Positions 14,539-22,811 of a stretch of DNA of 60,478 nucleotides are shown here, piece by piece. Made by a program: the position numbers and the translations under genes. This DNA is from DASQUP01 sp035641235. Lineage in GTDB: Bacteria > Actinomycetota > CADDZG01 > WHSQ01. Within the stretch, counting starts at the first letter, position 1, and every line of letters begins with the position of its first letter. A model generated the notes under the pieces. It was not told the DNA's origin, did not search any database, and saw nothing but the letters and a program-made list of their open reading frames with translations. The stretch is taken from the NCBI GenBank assembly GCA_035641235.1, contig DASQUP010000223.1:1-60478 (forward strand). The letters are read 5' to 3'.

Positions 14539-15321
14539 TCAATTCAAGAGTTGATTAAGGAACTCGAGCACGCCCTGTGGTCCTTGAACCAATACGTCGG
14601 ACCTCTCGCGGAGCTCCGGCGGCGCTTCCTTTGAGTCGACCCCCACCCGAAGGGTGGCGACTCCCTCCTCGGACAATGAGTCGAGCGCGTCGAACGCCGG
14701 GAGGTCGACGCGGTCGTCGCCGACGAAACCGGCAGCCTTCAGCGATGCCTCACGGGTCCTTTGAAGTACAACTTGCGCCTTCGAGAACTCGATCGGAGGG
14801 CGGAGCTCGAATGCCATGCGGCCGGTCGCGCTCAATAGGCCGTACCCCTGTGCCAGTTCTTCCACGATGTCGCCAAGCGCGCGGCCGGCTGCCTCGACGT
14901 CCGGGGCGGTTCGATAGTGGAGCCCCAACATCACACGCTTGTCTTCCACTAGGAGCCCCGGAATGCCGAGCTCGTCGACACGGCGCTCCGCCTCGTTGCG
15001 CACTCTCTCCATGAGTTCTGCGTAGGGCTCGGCACGGTCGGAGAGCTCCACACGTCCTTCGCGCGTCCGCTCCGCTCCGTGGATGCCCCAGATCTCGACC
15101 TCCGGACCGAGCCACTCGAGCAGCTGACCCGCGGCGCGCCCGGACACGATCGCCACAAGCCGCAGGCGGGCGGCCAGATCCGCCAGCAGCTCACGGGCGC
15201 CCTCGGCGGGGCGGGCATCGGAAGGGATCAGCACGATCTCGGAGAGAGTGCCGTCGAAATCCAAGAAGAGGCCGGAATCTTCCGGCGAAGATCGGAACGG
15301 ATCCAGCAGTTGGTCGTTCAC
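14539..15321 (-). CDS. otsB: Trehalose-6-phosphate phosphatase
   Basis: A HAD-superfamily phosphatase of about 260 residues. The nucleophile motif is LFLDFDGTLSEI, motif II is AIVSGR, the cap contains GIHGAER and LGLHYRT, and motif IV is FVGDDRVDLPAF. It removes phosphate from trehalose-6-phosphate. I place the start at the GTG at 15321; an upstream in-frame start at 15339 adds six residues. It lies downstream of the LytR_C gene on the same strand. Confidence 0.88.
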   Translation of the reverse strand: MNDQLLDPFRSSPEDSGLFLDFDGTLSEIVLIPSDARPAEGARELLADLAARLRLVAIVSGRAAGQLLEWLGPEVEIWGIHGAERTREGRVELSDRAEPYAELMERVRNEAERRVDELGIPGLLVEDKRVMLGLHYRTAPDVEAAGRALGDIVEELAQGYGLLSATGRMAFELRPPIEFSKAQVVLQRTREASLKAAGFVGDDRVDLPAFDALDSLSEEGVATLRVGVDSKEAPPELRERSDVLVQGPQGVLEFLNQLLN

Positions 15322-15375
15322 GCCCGCCACCCTACCCACGGCACCAGCTACCGATGCATCCGCGTTGAACGTGGA

Positions 15376-15945
15376 TTAGCCGCGAGCTTCGTCGGGCGCA
15401 ACGATCACGTGGATGTCCACGTCCCGAGTGAGGTTCGGGGACGCGGGCCCCGACGCCCACCCGAAGTGAGCCGCGAGAGCGACTGCGGCCTCTCGGTCCG
15501 ACTCCGTGCTCCAGTTGACCGCCGTCCGATCGACCGTGAGCCCGGTGACCATGGCCTCCACCCGGTAGCCGAGCGATGCGAGACGATCGGCCATCGCGGC
15601 GGCCGCCCCTTCGATGCCGCCGGTCCCGTTGACCACCTGGACGGTCACCCCCTCCGTTATCAGATCATCTCGATCACCCTTGGGGGATCGCTTCGGACTG
15701 GGGGACGGCTTGGACCGGCTCGGCTTAGGAGTCGGCGTCTCGGTTGGACTTGGTTGCGCTCGGTCACTAGGCGACGAAGTCCGCGATGGGTTGCCGTCCT
15801 CCAACGCGATCTGGCGGCCTCCGACGGCATTGACGATGAACCAAACGGCTGCGATGGCGATGGCCGCTATGAGAATCCACGGGAGGGCCCAGCCGAGGAC
15901 CGACCGCATGTAGGGCCCGCGTGTCCCGGACGAATGTCGCCCCAC
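15376..15945 (-). CDS. LytR C-terminal domain protein, membrane-anchored
   Basis: One membrane helix near residues 15-40, a long Ser/Pro/Thr/Lys linker (about residues 55-95) that should span the cell wall zone, and a C-terminal LytR_C domain (VTVQVVNGTGGIEGAAAAMADRL ...) of about 90 residues. The domain occurs alone or fused to LCP ligases that attach polymers to peptidoglycan; by itself its function is unknown. GTG start with AGGAGG at 5 nt. The arrangement DUF3263 then LytR_C is common in Actinobacteria. Confidence 0.85.
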   Translation of the reverse strand: MGRHSSGTRGPYMRSVLGWALPWILIAAIAIAAVWFIVNAVGGRQIALEDGNPSRTSSPSDRAQPSPTETPTPKPSRSKPSPSPKRSPKGDRDDLITEGVTVQVVNGTGGIEGAAAAMADRLASLGYRVEAMVTGLTVDRTAVNWSTESDREAAVALAAHFGWASGPASPNLTRDVDIHVIVAPDEARG

Positions 15946-16028
15946 GGGTACCTCCTAGGTTGCGGCCCCAATACATTCCGCCTTTGCCTCCCCATCGGGG
16001 GCGAAACGAAAAGCGCCGCCTGCACTCC

Positions 16029-16307
16029 TCACTTTCGGCCGGGCGCGTACTCGGCACCCAGCAGGCGAGCCACACGCTGGCGCTGGCGGTAAGTCCTGAG
16101 TCTTTTCAGCCGCTTTACGAGGATCGGGTCGTGGGCGGCGGCGGCCGGGTTCTCGAGCAGCTCATTGAGCAGTTGGTAGTAGCGGGTGGCGGACATGTCG
16201 AATCGCTCCCGGATGGCCTGTTCCTTAACTCCGGCGTGTTTCCACCAGGATCGCTCAAAATCGAGGATGTCGATATCCCGTTCGCTCAGCTCACTGTGTT
16301 CCGTCAT
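16029..16307 (-). CDS. DUF3263 protein
   Basis: A 92-residue actinobacterial protein with the DUF3263 pattern: LSERDIDILDFERSWWKHAGVKEQAIRERF followed by SATRYYQLLNELLENPAA and a basic end. It has a helix-turn-helix look, so a DNA-binding role is possible, but no function is established to my knowledge. It precedes the LytR_C gene by 83 bp, the usual partnership. Confidence 0.88.
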   Translation of the reverse strand: MTEHSELSERDIDILDFERSWWKHAGVKEQAIRERFDMSATRYYQLLNELLENPAAAAHDPILVKRLKRLRTYRQRQRVARLLGAEYAPGRK

Positions 16308-16380
16308 GCGACACAGATTAAGGGGAGCACGGCAAACGACGACGGATTTCGCTCGGCGAGATGGTGGTGGGAATCCCCAA

Positions 16381-17676
16381 TCACGGGAACAAGCCGCGGG
16401 TGAGATGGGCCTCGGCCACCCGGCCGACGCCTATCCAGTGCGCAGCCTGCCGCATCGACAGATCCTTCTCCGACGCCAGCTCGTAAACCTCGACAAAGGC
16501 GCGCTCGATGATCATCCGCAGCCTGTCGTTGACCTCTTCTTCGCTCCAGAAATACGCCTGGATGTCCTGCACCCACTCGAAGTACGAGACCGTCACGCCA
16601 CCGGAGTTCGCCAGGATGTCCGGCACGACGAAAATGCCCCGATCCCCCAGGATCTTGTCGGCCTCGAACGTTATGGGTCCGTTCGCGGCCTCCACTATGA
16701 ACCGAGCCTTGATGCGATCGGCGTTCTTGACGGTGACCACGCCCTCGATGGCCGCGGGTATGAGAACGTCACACTCGATCTCCAGCAGCTCCGCGTTCGA
16801 GATCGGATCCGCGCCGGGGAAGTCGACCACACTGCCGCCCTCGGTCTTATGCCGGTTGATGGCCTCTGGGTCGAGACCACGACTGCGAAAAAGGCCGCCC
16901 TCGACATCGGAGACCGCCACCACACGGCAACCGGCGTCGTGCAGCAGCTGGGCAGCGTACCCGCCGACCTTCCCGTATCCCTGGATGGCAACGCTGACCT
17001 CTTCAATAGGTATTCCGAGTTGCTTCAGAGTTGAGAAGACCATGTACATGACGCCGCGCGATGTCGCGCCGCCGCGACCTTTGGAACCCCCGATGGACAC
17101 GGGTTTGCCGGTGACAACACCGGGCACCGAATATCCCTTGTTCTGCGAGTACGTATCCATCATCCACGCCATGACCTCTTCGTTGGTGTTCATGTCCGGC
17201 GCGGGGATGTCGCGTTCGGGACCGATGAGAGGAAGGATCTCAGACGCATAACGACGCGTCATTCTCTCGAGCTCGCTTCGCGAATGAATCTTGGTATTGA
17301 CGGCAACGCCACCTTTCGCGCCACCGAAGGGGATGCCCGCGATCGCACATTTCCAGGTCATCCACATGGCGAGGGCCTTCACCTCGTCGAGAGTGACGTC
17401 GGGGTGGTACCGGATCCCGCCCTTAGCCGGCCCGCGGGTCACATTGTGCTGAACGCGATAACCCTCGTACACACGCGTCGATCCGTCGTCCATACGGAAC
17501 GGCACAGAGACGGCGAGAGACCGCTTGGGCGATCTCAGCGTTTCGTGAACCCCCGGGGACAAGCCCATGAGCTCGGCGACTTCGTCCAGCTGCGCCAGGG
17601 CAGTCTCCCAGGCCGACTCGTACGACGCGTCCAGCAGTTTCCGGTCAATCCCCAAGGCGTCTTCGTTGACGTCCAT
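16381..17676 (-). CDS. gdhA: Glu/Leu/Phe/Val dehydrogenase (glutamate dehydrogenase)
   Basis: 431 residues with the dimerisation and substrate domain (VTRGPAKGGIRYHPDV, CAIAGIPFGGAKGG with the catalytic lysine, PAPDMNTNEEVMAWMMD) and the Rossmann domain (AIQGYGKVGGYAAQLL). The length and sequence fit hexameric catabolic-type glutamate dehydrogenases. It interconverts glutamate with 2-oxoglutarate and ammonium. Coenzyme preference cannot be fixed by eye. It stands 73 bp upstream of DUF3263 on the same strand. Confidence 0.93.
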   Translation of the reverse strand: MDVNEDALGIDRKLLDASYESAWETALAQLDEVAELMGLSPGVHETLRSPKRSLAVSVPFRMDDGSTRVYEGYRVQHNVTRGPAKGGIRYHPDVTLDEVKALAMWMTWKCAIAGIPFGGAKGGVAVNTKIHSRSELERMTRRYASEILPLIGPERDIPAPDMNTNEEVMAWMMDTYSQNKGYSVPGVVTGKPVSIGGSKGRGGATSRGVMYMVFSTLKQLGIPIEEVSVAIQGYGKVGGYAAQLLHDAGCRVVAVSDVEGGLFRSRGLDPEAINRHKTEGGSVVDFPGADPISNAELLEIECDVLIPAAIEGVVTVKNADRIKARFIVEAANGPITFEADKILGDRGIFVVPDILANSGGVTVSYFEWVQDIQAYFWSEEEVNDRLRMIIERAFVEVYELASEKDLSMRQAAHWIGVGRVAEAHLTRGLFP

Positions 17677-17831
17677 TCTCGTCCTCAGTTCTTAGTGTTT
17701 AGACACCATTGTGCCGCAAGCCGCAGTTGGGCCCAACCGGGGTCAGCGATGGACCAAGCTCGGGTAGCGGTGCGTCATCTACTCGACTTCGACACCGATG
17801 CTCTCCCTTGACTTTCAGGGCCCACATTCGG

Positions 17832-17904
17832 AGCCGGGTGTCGGATTCGAACCGACGGCCTACGCTTTACAAGAGCGTTGCTCTGCCAGCTGAGCTAACC
17901 CGGC
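17832..17904 (-). tRNA. tRNA-Thr (anticodon TGT)
   Basis: The acceptor stem GCCGGGT/ACCCGGC is a perfect 7 bp. The D arm contains AGCTCAGCTGGCAGAGC, the anticodon stem-loop is ACGCT-CTTGTAA-AGCGT with anticodon TGT, and the T arm has CGTCGG-TTCGAAT-CCGACA. The bases after the discriminator read CCG, so the terminal CCA is not encoded. Confidence 0.97.
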
Positions 17905-17977
17905 ATGTTCAGCTCGTAGTCTGACACCAGCGTATCTCTTCGGTTGGTTGTCCTCGCGGCGTCGATTCACACATCAA

Positions 17978-18020
17978 CTGAGGGGAACCTGCCGGAAATA
18001 TTCCGGATGAATCCCCTCAG
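17978..18020. terminator. Two-tier hairpin terminator (copy 2 of a family)
   Basis: CTGAGGGGA pairs perfectly with TCCCCTCAG, and inside it CCGGAA-ATA-TTCCGG forms a second hairpin. It lies 46 bp after the sigma-factor stop at 18066 and ends the rlmB-sigma transcript. It shares CTGAGGGGA, the CCGG pair and CCGGATGAATCCCC with the hairpin at 7830-7878. Confidence 0.65.
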
Positions 18021-18065
18021 AACAAGATCAGCGTGTCGCTGAGATGAACCCGACCGCGCCCGGCG

Positions 18066-18734
18066 TTATGCCGTTCCCTCCGACTCCCTAGCTTCGAGAT
18101 GTTGCTCGAGCTTGCGCTTGATTCGCTGGAGGGCATTGTCGATCGACTTCACGTGCCGCCCCAGGGTCGTGGCGATCTCCTGATACGACTTGCCGTCCAT
18201 ATACAGGCGAAGGACCTCGGCCTCCAAGCCCGAGAGCAGCTCGACCATGGAGGCCCGAAGGCTCGTTATCTCCTCGGCCGAGATCACGAGGTCGGCCGGA
18301 TCAGACGGGCCCGCAATCGACAGAGACTGTTCTAGTGGCGGGACATCCGGCTCGCCGGAACTCGGTCCCTGATTGAGCGAGACATAGGAATTGAGCGGCA
18401 TGTGCTTGCGGCGGGTGGCGCCCTTGATCGCCGAGATGATCTGACGGGTTATGCAGAGTTCGGCGAACGAGCGAAAGGTGGTCTCCTTCTCCGGCTGAAA
18501 ATCCCTGATCGCCTTGTAGAGGCCGATCATGCCTTCCTGGACGATGTCTTCCCTGTCCGCCCCGGCAAGAAAGTACGTGCGGGCCTTGGCGCGGGCGTAA
18601 TGGCGATAGCGAATAAGCAGGGTCTCGATCGCGCGATCGTCGCCCGACCGCGCCCTGTCGATGAGTTCCTCATCGACGACTTCGGTGAGCGATCCTTCCA
18701 TCGGCACCTGCCGGATCGATAGTCGAGCGCCCAT
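18066..18734 (-). CDS. RNA polymerase sigma-70 family factor, SigH/Spo0H-like
   Basis: About 222 residues with regions 2 (LLIRYRHYARAKARTYFLAGADREDIVQEGMIGLYKAIRDF, then FRSFAELCITRQIISAIKGATR) and 4 (LLSGLEAEVLRLYMDGKSYQEIATTLGRHVKSIDNALQRIKRKL). It resembles the sigma-30/SigH group found downstream of rlmB and cysS in Gram-positive bacteria, where it serves stress or transition-phase genes. No anti-sigma gene is adjacent. The ATG at 18701 is an alternative start. It follows rlmB by 42 bp. Confidence 0.88.
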   Translation of the reverse strand: MGARLSIRQVPMEGSLTEVVDEELIDRARSGDDRAIETLLIRYRHYARAKARTYFLAGADREDIVQEGMIGLYKAIRDFQPEKETTFRSFAELCITRQIISAIKGATRRKHMPLNSYVSLNQGPSSGEPDVPPLEQSLSIAGPSDPADLVISAEEITSLRASMVELLSGLEAEVLRLYMDGKSYQEIATTLGRHVKSIDNALQRIKRKLEQHLEARESEGTA

Positions 18735-18776
18735 TTCTTCTACGGGGGGTCCGTTGCGATGCGTCGGAGATCGACT

Positions 18777-19592
18777 TCATAGCGTAGCCGAATCAGCGTC
18801 GCCACCGGCGGATCGACGCCTGGCGACCTCGAACATCGCGACCGCACCGGCAACAGCGACGTTGAGGGAGCCGATTCGTCCGCCCTGCGGGATCCCAACA
18901 ATCTCATCACATCGTTCCCGCACAGACTTCGATATACCCCTGTCCTCGGAGCCGAGGACGAGACCAACAGGAGGTTCTGCGAGATTGCTCGACCACAGGT
19001 CGGTGGACGCGTCTTCGTCGAGCCCCACAATCCAGAGTCCGGCGCTTCGGGCCTCCTCGAGGGCGCGCCCCAAATTCGTGACCCTGGCCACCGGAACCAC
19101 TTCGCTGGCCCCGGCAGAAACACGTCGCACGACGGGTGTTACGGAGGCAGAGCGATGGGCAGGAACCACGATCCCGTCGAACCCGGCGCAGTCCGCAGAG
19201 CGGAGCAGCGAGCCCAGGTTGTGGGGGTCGGTGACTCGGTCGAGAAATAGCACGCACGGATCGTCGACGTCGAGCAGCTGCCGGAGCGGCGTGTAACGGA
19301 ACCGGCCGGTGACCACCGCAACACCCTGATGGTTGAGTCCTCTGGCCTCGCGCTCGATCTGTTCGCGCGGAACGTACCGGACGGGGATGGAGAGTTCCTC
19401 GGCGCGCCGGCGTATCTCTCCGACCACCCCTGAAGGTCGCAGGCCTTCGGCGATGAGCACGCGCTGCGCTGAGTGGCCCGCGCGAAGCAACTCCAGTACG
19501 GGACGCCTCCCGGCAAGTACGGCACCCTCGTTCGCCCGCGCGCCTGTCGCCGGCGCCGCGACGGCGTCGTCTCGTCTACGTTTCGCCGGCAC
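18777..19592 (-). CDS. rlmB: 23S rRNA 2'-O-methyltransferase RlmB (SpoU/TrmH family)
   Basis: 271 residues: a short basic N-terminal extension, the substrate-binding domain (VLAGRRPVLELLRAGHSAQRVLIAEGL), then the SPOUT knot with FLDRVTDPHNLGSLLRSADCAGFDGIVV, LVLGSEDRGIS and IPQGGRIGSLNVAVAGAVAMFE. It methylates the ribose of G2251 in 23S rRNA (E. coli numbering), although other TrmH-family targets are possible. It overlaps the cysS 3' end by 17 bp, the usual cysS-rlmB arrangement. Confidence 0.92.
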   Translation of the reverse strand: MPAKRRRDDAVAAPATGARANEGAVLAGRRPVLELLRAGHSAQRVLIAEGLRPSGVVGEIRRRAEELSIPVRYVPREQIEREARGLNHQGVAVVTGRFRYTPLRQLLDVDDPCVLFLDRVTDPHNLGSLLRSADCAGFDGIVVPAHRSASVTPVVRRVSAGASEVVPVARVTNLGRALEEARSAGLWIVGLDEDASTDLWSSNLAEPPVGLVLGSEDRGISKSVRERCDEIVGIPQGGRIGSLNVAVAGAVAMFEVARRRSAGGDADSATL

Positions 19593-21033
19593 CGAGCCGC
19601 CACCGGGGACCGGCGGGCGTGTCCTCGACCGTCACCCCGAGCTCTCCGAGCTTCTGGCGGATGCCATCGGCCCGATCGAAAGCTTTGTCGCGCCGGGCGT
19701 CCTCGCGCAGTTCGAGCAGGTACTCGACCAACCCCCCGACGAGCCGTGACGAACCGGCACCGGCATCGAACTCAAAACCCAGCAGCGAAGTCAGCTCGAG
19801 AAACGATTCGGTGAAGGAGAAGAGTTCGGCACGCGCGGCCGTCTCTCCCCGCTGAGCGGGGTCGAGGGTTCGATTCGCCTCGCGAACGAGCTCATGAATG
19901 GCGGCGAACCCCTCGGCCGAATTGAAGTCGTCATCCATGGCTTCGACGAACCGCCGCACGAACGTTTCTCCCGCACCCCCGTCGCTGGCAGCGTCCTCGG
20001 TGCGGACCGTTGTCCGAGGGCTCTCCGGCATGTCGTCGCCGAGCGCGTGCCGCACAGCTAAGAAGAACGTCCGCCAGCGGTCATACGCCGCCGATGCGTC
20101 TCTCAAAGTCTCGTCGGAGAACGTGACCTGGCTCCGATAAGAGCCAGACAAGGCCCAATAGCGGACCGCCTCGCCCCCATACGCCTTGACCGCATCTCCG
20201 GCAAGTTCGACATTCCCGAGAGACTTCGACATCTTCTCGGATTCCATCTGCACCATTCCGGCGTGGAGCCAGTGCCGAACGAAAGGTTCGGTCCCGGCTA
20301 GGGCCTCCGCCTGGGCGATCTCGTTCTCGTGATGCGGGAAGGTCAGATCACTCCCCCCTCCGTGAAGATCAAAGCCCATGCCGAGGTATTTCGTCGACAT
20401 GACGGAGCACTCGATATGCCATCCGGGGCGGCCGTCGCCCCACGGTGACGGCCATGCCGGCTCCCCTTCCTTCGCCGCTTTCCACAACGCGAAGTCGAGG
20501 GGATGATGTTTGCCGGGGTGAGGTTCGATCCGTTCACCCGCGCGCATGTCGTCGAGGGCGCGGCCCGACAGCTTCCCGTAGCTCGGGAACTTGTCTATGG
20601 AGAAAAAGACGTCACCTCCGGTGTCGTAGGCAACATCCTTGTCGACGAGCCCTGAGATGGCCGCCACCATGTCGGCCACGTGATCGGTTGCGCGTACGAG
20701 GATGTCGGGCGCGCGCACTCCGAGGCCGCTCATATCCTCCTCGAACGCCTTCGAGTACTTGTTCGTGATTCCATCGGGGGGAATGCCCTCGAGGTTCGCG
20801 CGTTCGATGATCTTGTCGTCGACATCGGTGTAGTTCATGACGTAGGTGACTTCGTAGCCACGGTAGGTGAGGTAGCGGCGAATCATGTCGAACCATACGA
20901 ACGTCCGAGCGTTTCCGATGTGTATTCGGTTGTAGACCGTAGGTCCGCAGACGTAGACGTATGCGCGTTTGGGCTCACGGGTCTGGAAGTCCACGATTCG
21001 TCGCAGCATCGAGTCGTATACGCGTAGCGTCAT
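19576..21033 (-). CDS. cysS: Cysteinyl-tRNA synthetase
   Basis: 485 residues, full length for class I CysRS. The zinc cysteine lies in VYVCGPTVYN, the HIGH-type signature is RIHIGNARTFVWFD, zinc ligands continue in WHIECSVMS and HHENEIAQ, and the KMSKSLGN loop binds ATP. It charges tRNA-Cys. The mycothiol ligase MshC is a close relative, but the full-length tRNA-binding C-terminal region and the position between ispF and rlmB favour CysS. It overlaps ispF by 4 bp. Confidence 0.93.
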   Translation of the reverse strand: MTLRVYDSMLRRIVDFQTREPKRAYVYVCGPTVYNRIHIGNARTFVWFDMIRRYLTYRGYEVTYVMNYTDVDDKIIERANLEGIPPDGITNKYSKAFEEDMSGLGVRAPDILVRATDHVADMVAAISGLVDKDVAYDTGGDVFFSIDKFPSYGKLSGRALDDMRAGERIEPHPGKHHPLDFALWKAAKEGEPAWPSPWGDGRPGWHIECSVMSTKYLGMGFDLHGGGSDLTFPHHENEIAQAEALAGTEPFVRHWLHAGMVQMESEKMSKSLGNVELAGDAVKAYGGEAVRYWALSGSYRSQVTFSDETLRDASAAYDRWRTFFLAVRHALGDDMPESPRTTVRTEDAASDGGAGETFVRRFVEAMDDDFNSAEGFAAIHELVREANRTLDPAQRGETAARAELFSFTESFLELTSLLGFEFDAGAGSSRLVGGLVEYLLELREDARRDKAFDRADGIRQKLGELGVTVEDTPAGPRWRLGAGET

Positions 21034-21506
21034 GAGCCAACTCTACTGATCAATGCCACTGCGTATGCAGCCATGCCTTCGCCCCGGCCGGTGAACCCGA
21101 GCCCGTCCGTGGTCGTGGCCTTGACCGACACGGCGCCGGGCTCGATCTCGAGTGCGCCTGCCACCGCCCTCACCATCTCCTCTCGGAGTGGACTCAACCT
21201 CGGAGCGGCCGCAACAACCGTCGAGTCGATGTTCTCTATCGCCCAGCCTTCCTCGCGCAACAGAACTCCGATTTGGGAGAGGATCTCGAGGCTGGATGTG
21301 CCCTCCCAGCGGTCGTCGCTAGGAAACCGTTCGCCGAGGTCCCCGAAGCGGGCGGCGCCGAGCAGCGCGTCGGCAATGGCGTGGCAGAGGACGTCCGCAT
21401 CGGAGTGTCCGGCCAGCCCCGGCCCTTCTGGAATACGGATCCCACCAATCACGAGCGGACGGCTGTCGTCGACGGCATGGGCATCGAATCCGAATCCGAC
21501 TCTCAT
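21030..21506 (-). CDS. ispF: 2-C-methyl-D-erythritol 2,4-cyclodiphosphate synthase
   Basis: 158 residues, the usual trimer subunit size. The metal ligands are in GFGFDAHAV and GHSDADVLCHAIADALLGAA, and the CMP-binding region shows KATTTDGLGFTGRGEGMAAYAVAL. It forms the cyclodiphosphate in the MEP isoprenoid pathway. It overlaps cysS downstream and the IspD-like gene upstream by 4 bp each, so translation of all three is coupled. Confidence 0.94.
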   Translation of the reverse strand: MRVGFGFDAHAVDDSRPLVIGGIRIPEGPGLAGHSDADVLCHAIADALLGAARFGDLGERFPSDDRWEGTSSLEILSQIGVLLREEGWAIENIDSTVVAAAPRLSPLREEMVRAVAGALEIEPGAVSVKATTTDGLGFTGRGEGMAAYAVALISRVGS

Positions 21507-22174
21507 GCTTCGATCCCCAACAGAGCATGGGCGAGGGCCAGGTCGTCCCGGTTCGCGATCCTTACGTTTCGCTTGGAGACCGGCACGATCACTACTCTGC
21601 CTCCAACTCGATTGATCCTTTGAGCCGCATCAAAGTCTTCGTCTTCAGGTTCATCTGCGTCGGCTGCGCGCCGGTGGGCATCCAGCAAGGCACCCACTCG
21701 GAATGCGTGAGGCATGACCTGCTGCCACATATTCGTCCGATCGATGGTCCGTGCGATCGAGTCCTTCTCTACCAGTTTGAGTGTCTCTCTGACCGGAACG
21801 GCACCGACGCACGCGTCCGCTTCGTCGAGTGCTGCAGAGGTGGCGCGCACGTCCTCGGTTTGCGCGAGTGGATGTCTGTAGTCGAGGACGACAACTCGTT
21901 CACAGTCGATATTGGCCAGCACGCCGAGCATGGTGGAGTGCCGGTCCGTCGCTTCGACGATGGTGCCTCGCCCACCCAATTCGGCCTCGACATCCGCAAG
22001 CAGAACCTTTGGAGCGGCGACAACAACCGGGCGGCATTCCGCCTCCCACAACACGTCGAAGCTCCAGGACAACAGTGAACGACGATCGAGCCGATCGAAT
22101 ACTCCCGGATTGTCGAGAGGCTGTGACCAATCGTAGTGGAAGTCGGCGGCGGCGAGGATGCCCGCCGAGGGCAC
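21503..22174 (-). CDS. Degenerate IspD-like nucleotidyltransferase paralogue
   Basis: 223 residues with the overall pattern of IspD: DACVGAVPVRETLKLVE corresponds to the conserved transferase core, and INRVGGRVVIVPVSKRNVRIANRDDLALAHALL to the C-terminal end. The catalytic features are missing. The N-terminal loop AGxGxR...K is replaced by ILAAADFHYDWSQPLDNPG, and the HDAARP metal segment by VVVLDYRHPLAQ. An intact ispD lies at 24297-24995. The gene occupies the standard carD-ispD-ispF slot, so it probably arose by duplication and lost CTP chemistry. It might now act as a partner or allosteric subunit (inference). Confidence 0.7.
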   Translation of the reverse strand: MPSAGILAAADFHYDWSQPLDNPGVFDRLDRRSLLSWSFDVLWEAECRPVVVAAPKVLLADVEAELGGRGTIVEATDRHSTMLGVLANIDCERVVVLDYRHPLAQTEDVRATSAALDEADACVGAVPVRETLKLVEKDSIARTIDRTNMWQQVMPHAFRVGALLDAHRRAADADEPEDEDFDAAQRINRVGGRVVIVPVSKRNVRIANRDDLALAHALLGIEA

Positions 22175-22179
22175 GAGTT

Positions 22180-22662
22180 CTACCCGAGCACCTCGTCGAG
22201 CAACTGCTCCGCGGCCTCTTCGTCACAGTCCTGGGAGAAGGTCAACTCCGAGACGAGGATCTGCCGGGCCTTTGTCAGCATGCGCTTCTCGCCCGCCGAA
22301 AGGCCCTTCTCCTTGTCGCGTTGATGAAGACTGCGAACCACCTCGGCGACCTTGTAGATGTCGCCAGAGCGGAGCTTCTCGACGTTCGCCTTGAAGCGGC
22401 GCGACCAGTTCGTGGTGTTCTGGGTTTCTTCCTTCTTCTTTAGGACCTTGAAGACCTTGGGCATCTCCTTCGCCGGAGTCACTTCGCGCAGGCCCACTTC
22501 CTCTGTGGAATCGATCGGCACCATCAGCGTTAGCTCTCCGTAGGCCAGCTTGAGGATGAAGTACTCACGCCTCTCGCCGAACAACTCCTTCTCTTCGAGC
22601 CTTTCGATGACCGCAGCACCATGATGCGGGTAGACGACTTTGTCACCGACAGAAAAACTCAC
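22180..22662 (-). CDS. carD: CarD-family RNA polymerase-binding transcription regulator
   Basis: 160 residues: an N-terminal Tudor-like RNA polymerase interaction domain (FSVGDKVVYPHHGAAVIERLEEKE ... YFILKLAYGELTLMVPID) and a helical DNA-interacting C-terminal domain (WSRRFKANVEKLRSGDIYKVAEVVRSLHQRDKEKGLSAGEKRML). CarD stabilises open complexes at rRNA and housekeeping promoters and is essential in mycobacteria. I chose the GTG at 22662, where homology begins, with GGAGGG upstream; the frame is open to 22779 but lacks similarity. The IspD-like gene starts 5 bp after it. Confidence 0.93.
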   Translation of the reverse strand: MSFSVGDKVVYPHHGAAVIERLEEKELFGERREYFILKLAYGELTLMVPIDSTEEVGLREVTPAKEMPKVFKVLKKKEETQNTTNWSRRFKANVEKLRSGDIYKVAEVVRSLHQRDKEKGLSAGEKRMLTKARQILVSELTFSQDCDEEAAEQLLDEVLG

Positions 22663-22757
22663 TCGGCCTATCCCTCCTGCGATCAACTCGTCCGGCGCGA
22701 ATAAGCGCCCATTTGGAAAGAAAGGGAGGGCTCGCATCCGAGCCGCTCCGGTATCAA

Positions 22758-22766
22758 AGGGTAGCA
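22758..22766 (-). promoter_or_regulatory. Extended -10 element upstream of carD
   Basis: TGCTACCCT on the minus strand, identical to the elements upstream of secE and ftsH, lies 96 bp before the carD GTG. The rest of the 149-bp gap between radA and carD shows no strong -35. Confidence 0.4.
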
Positions 22767-22811
22767 CGCCACAAGACACTTGCCTCTACGAAAGAGCCGC
22801 TATGTGCGGCA

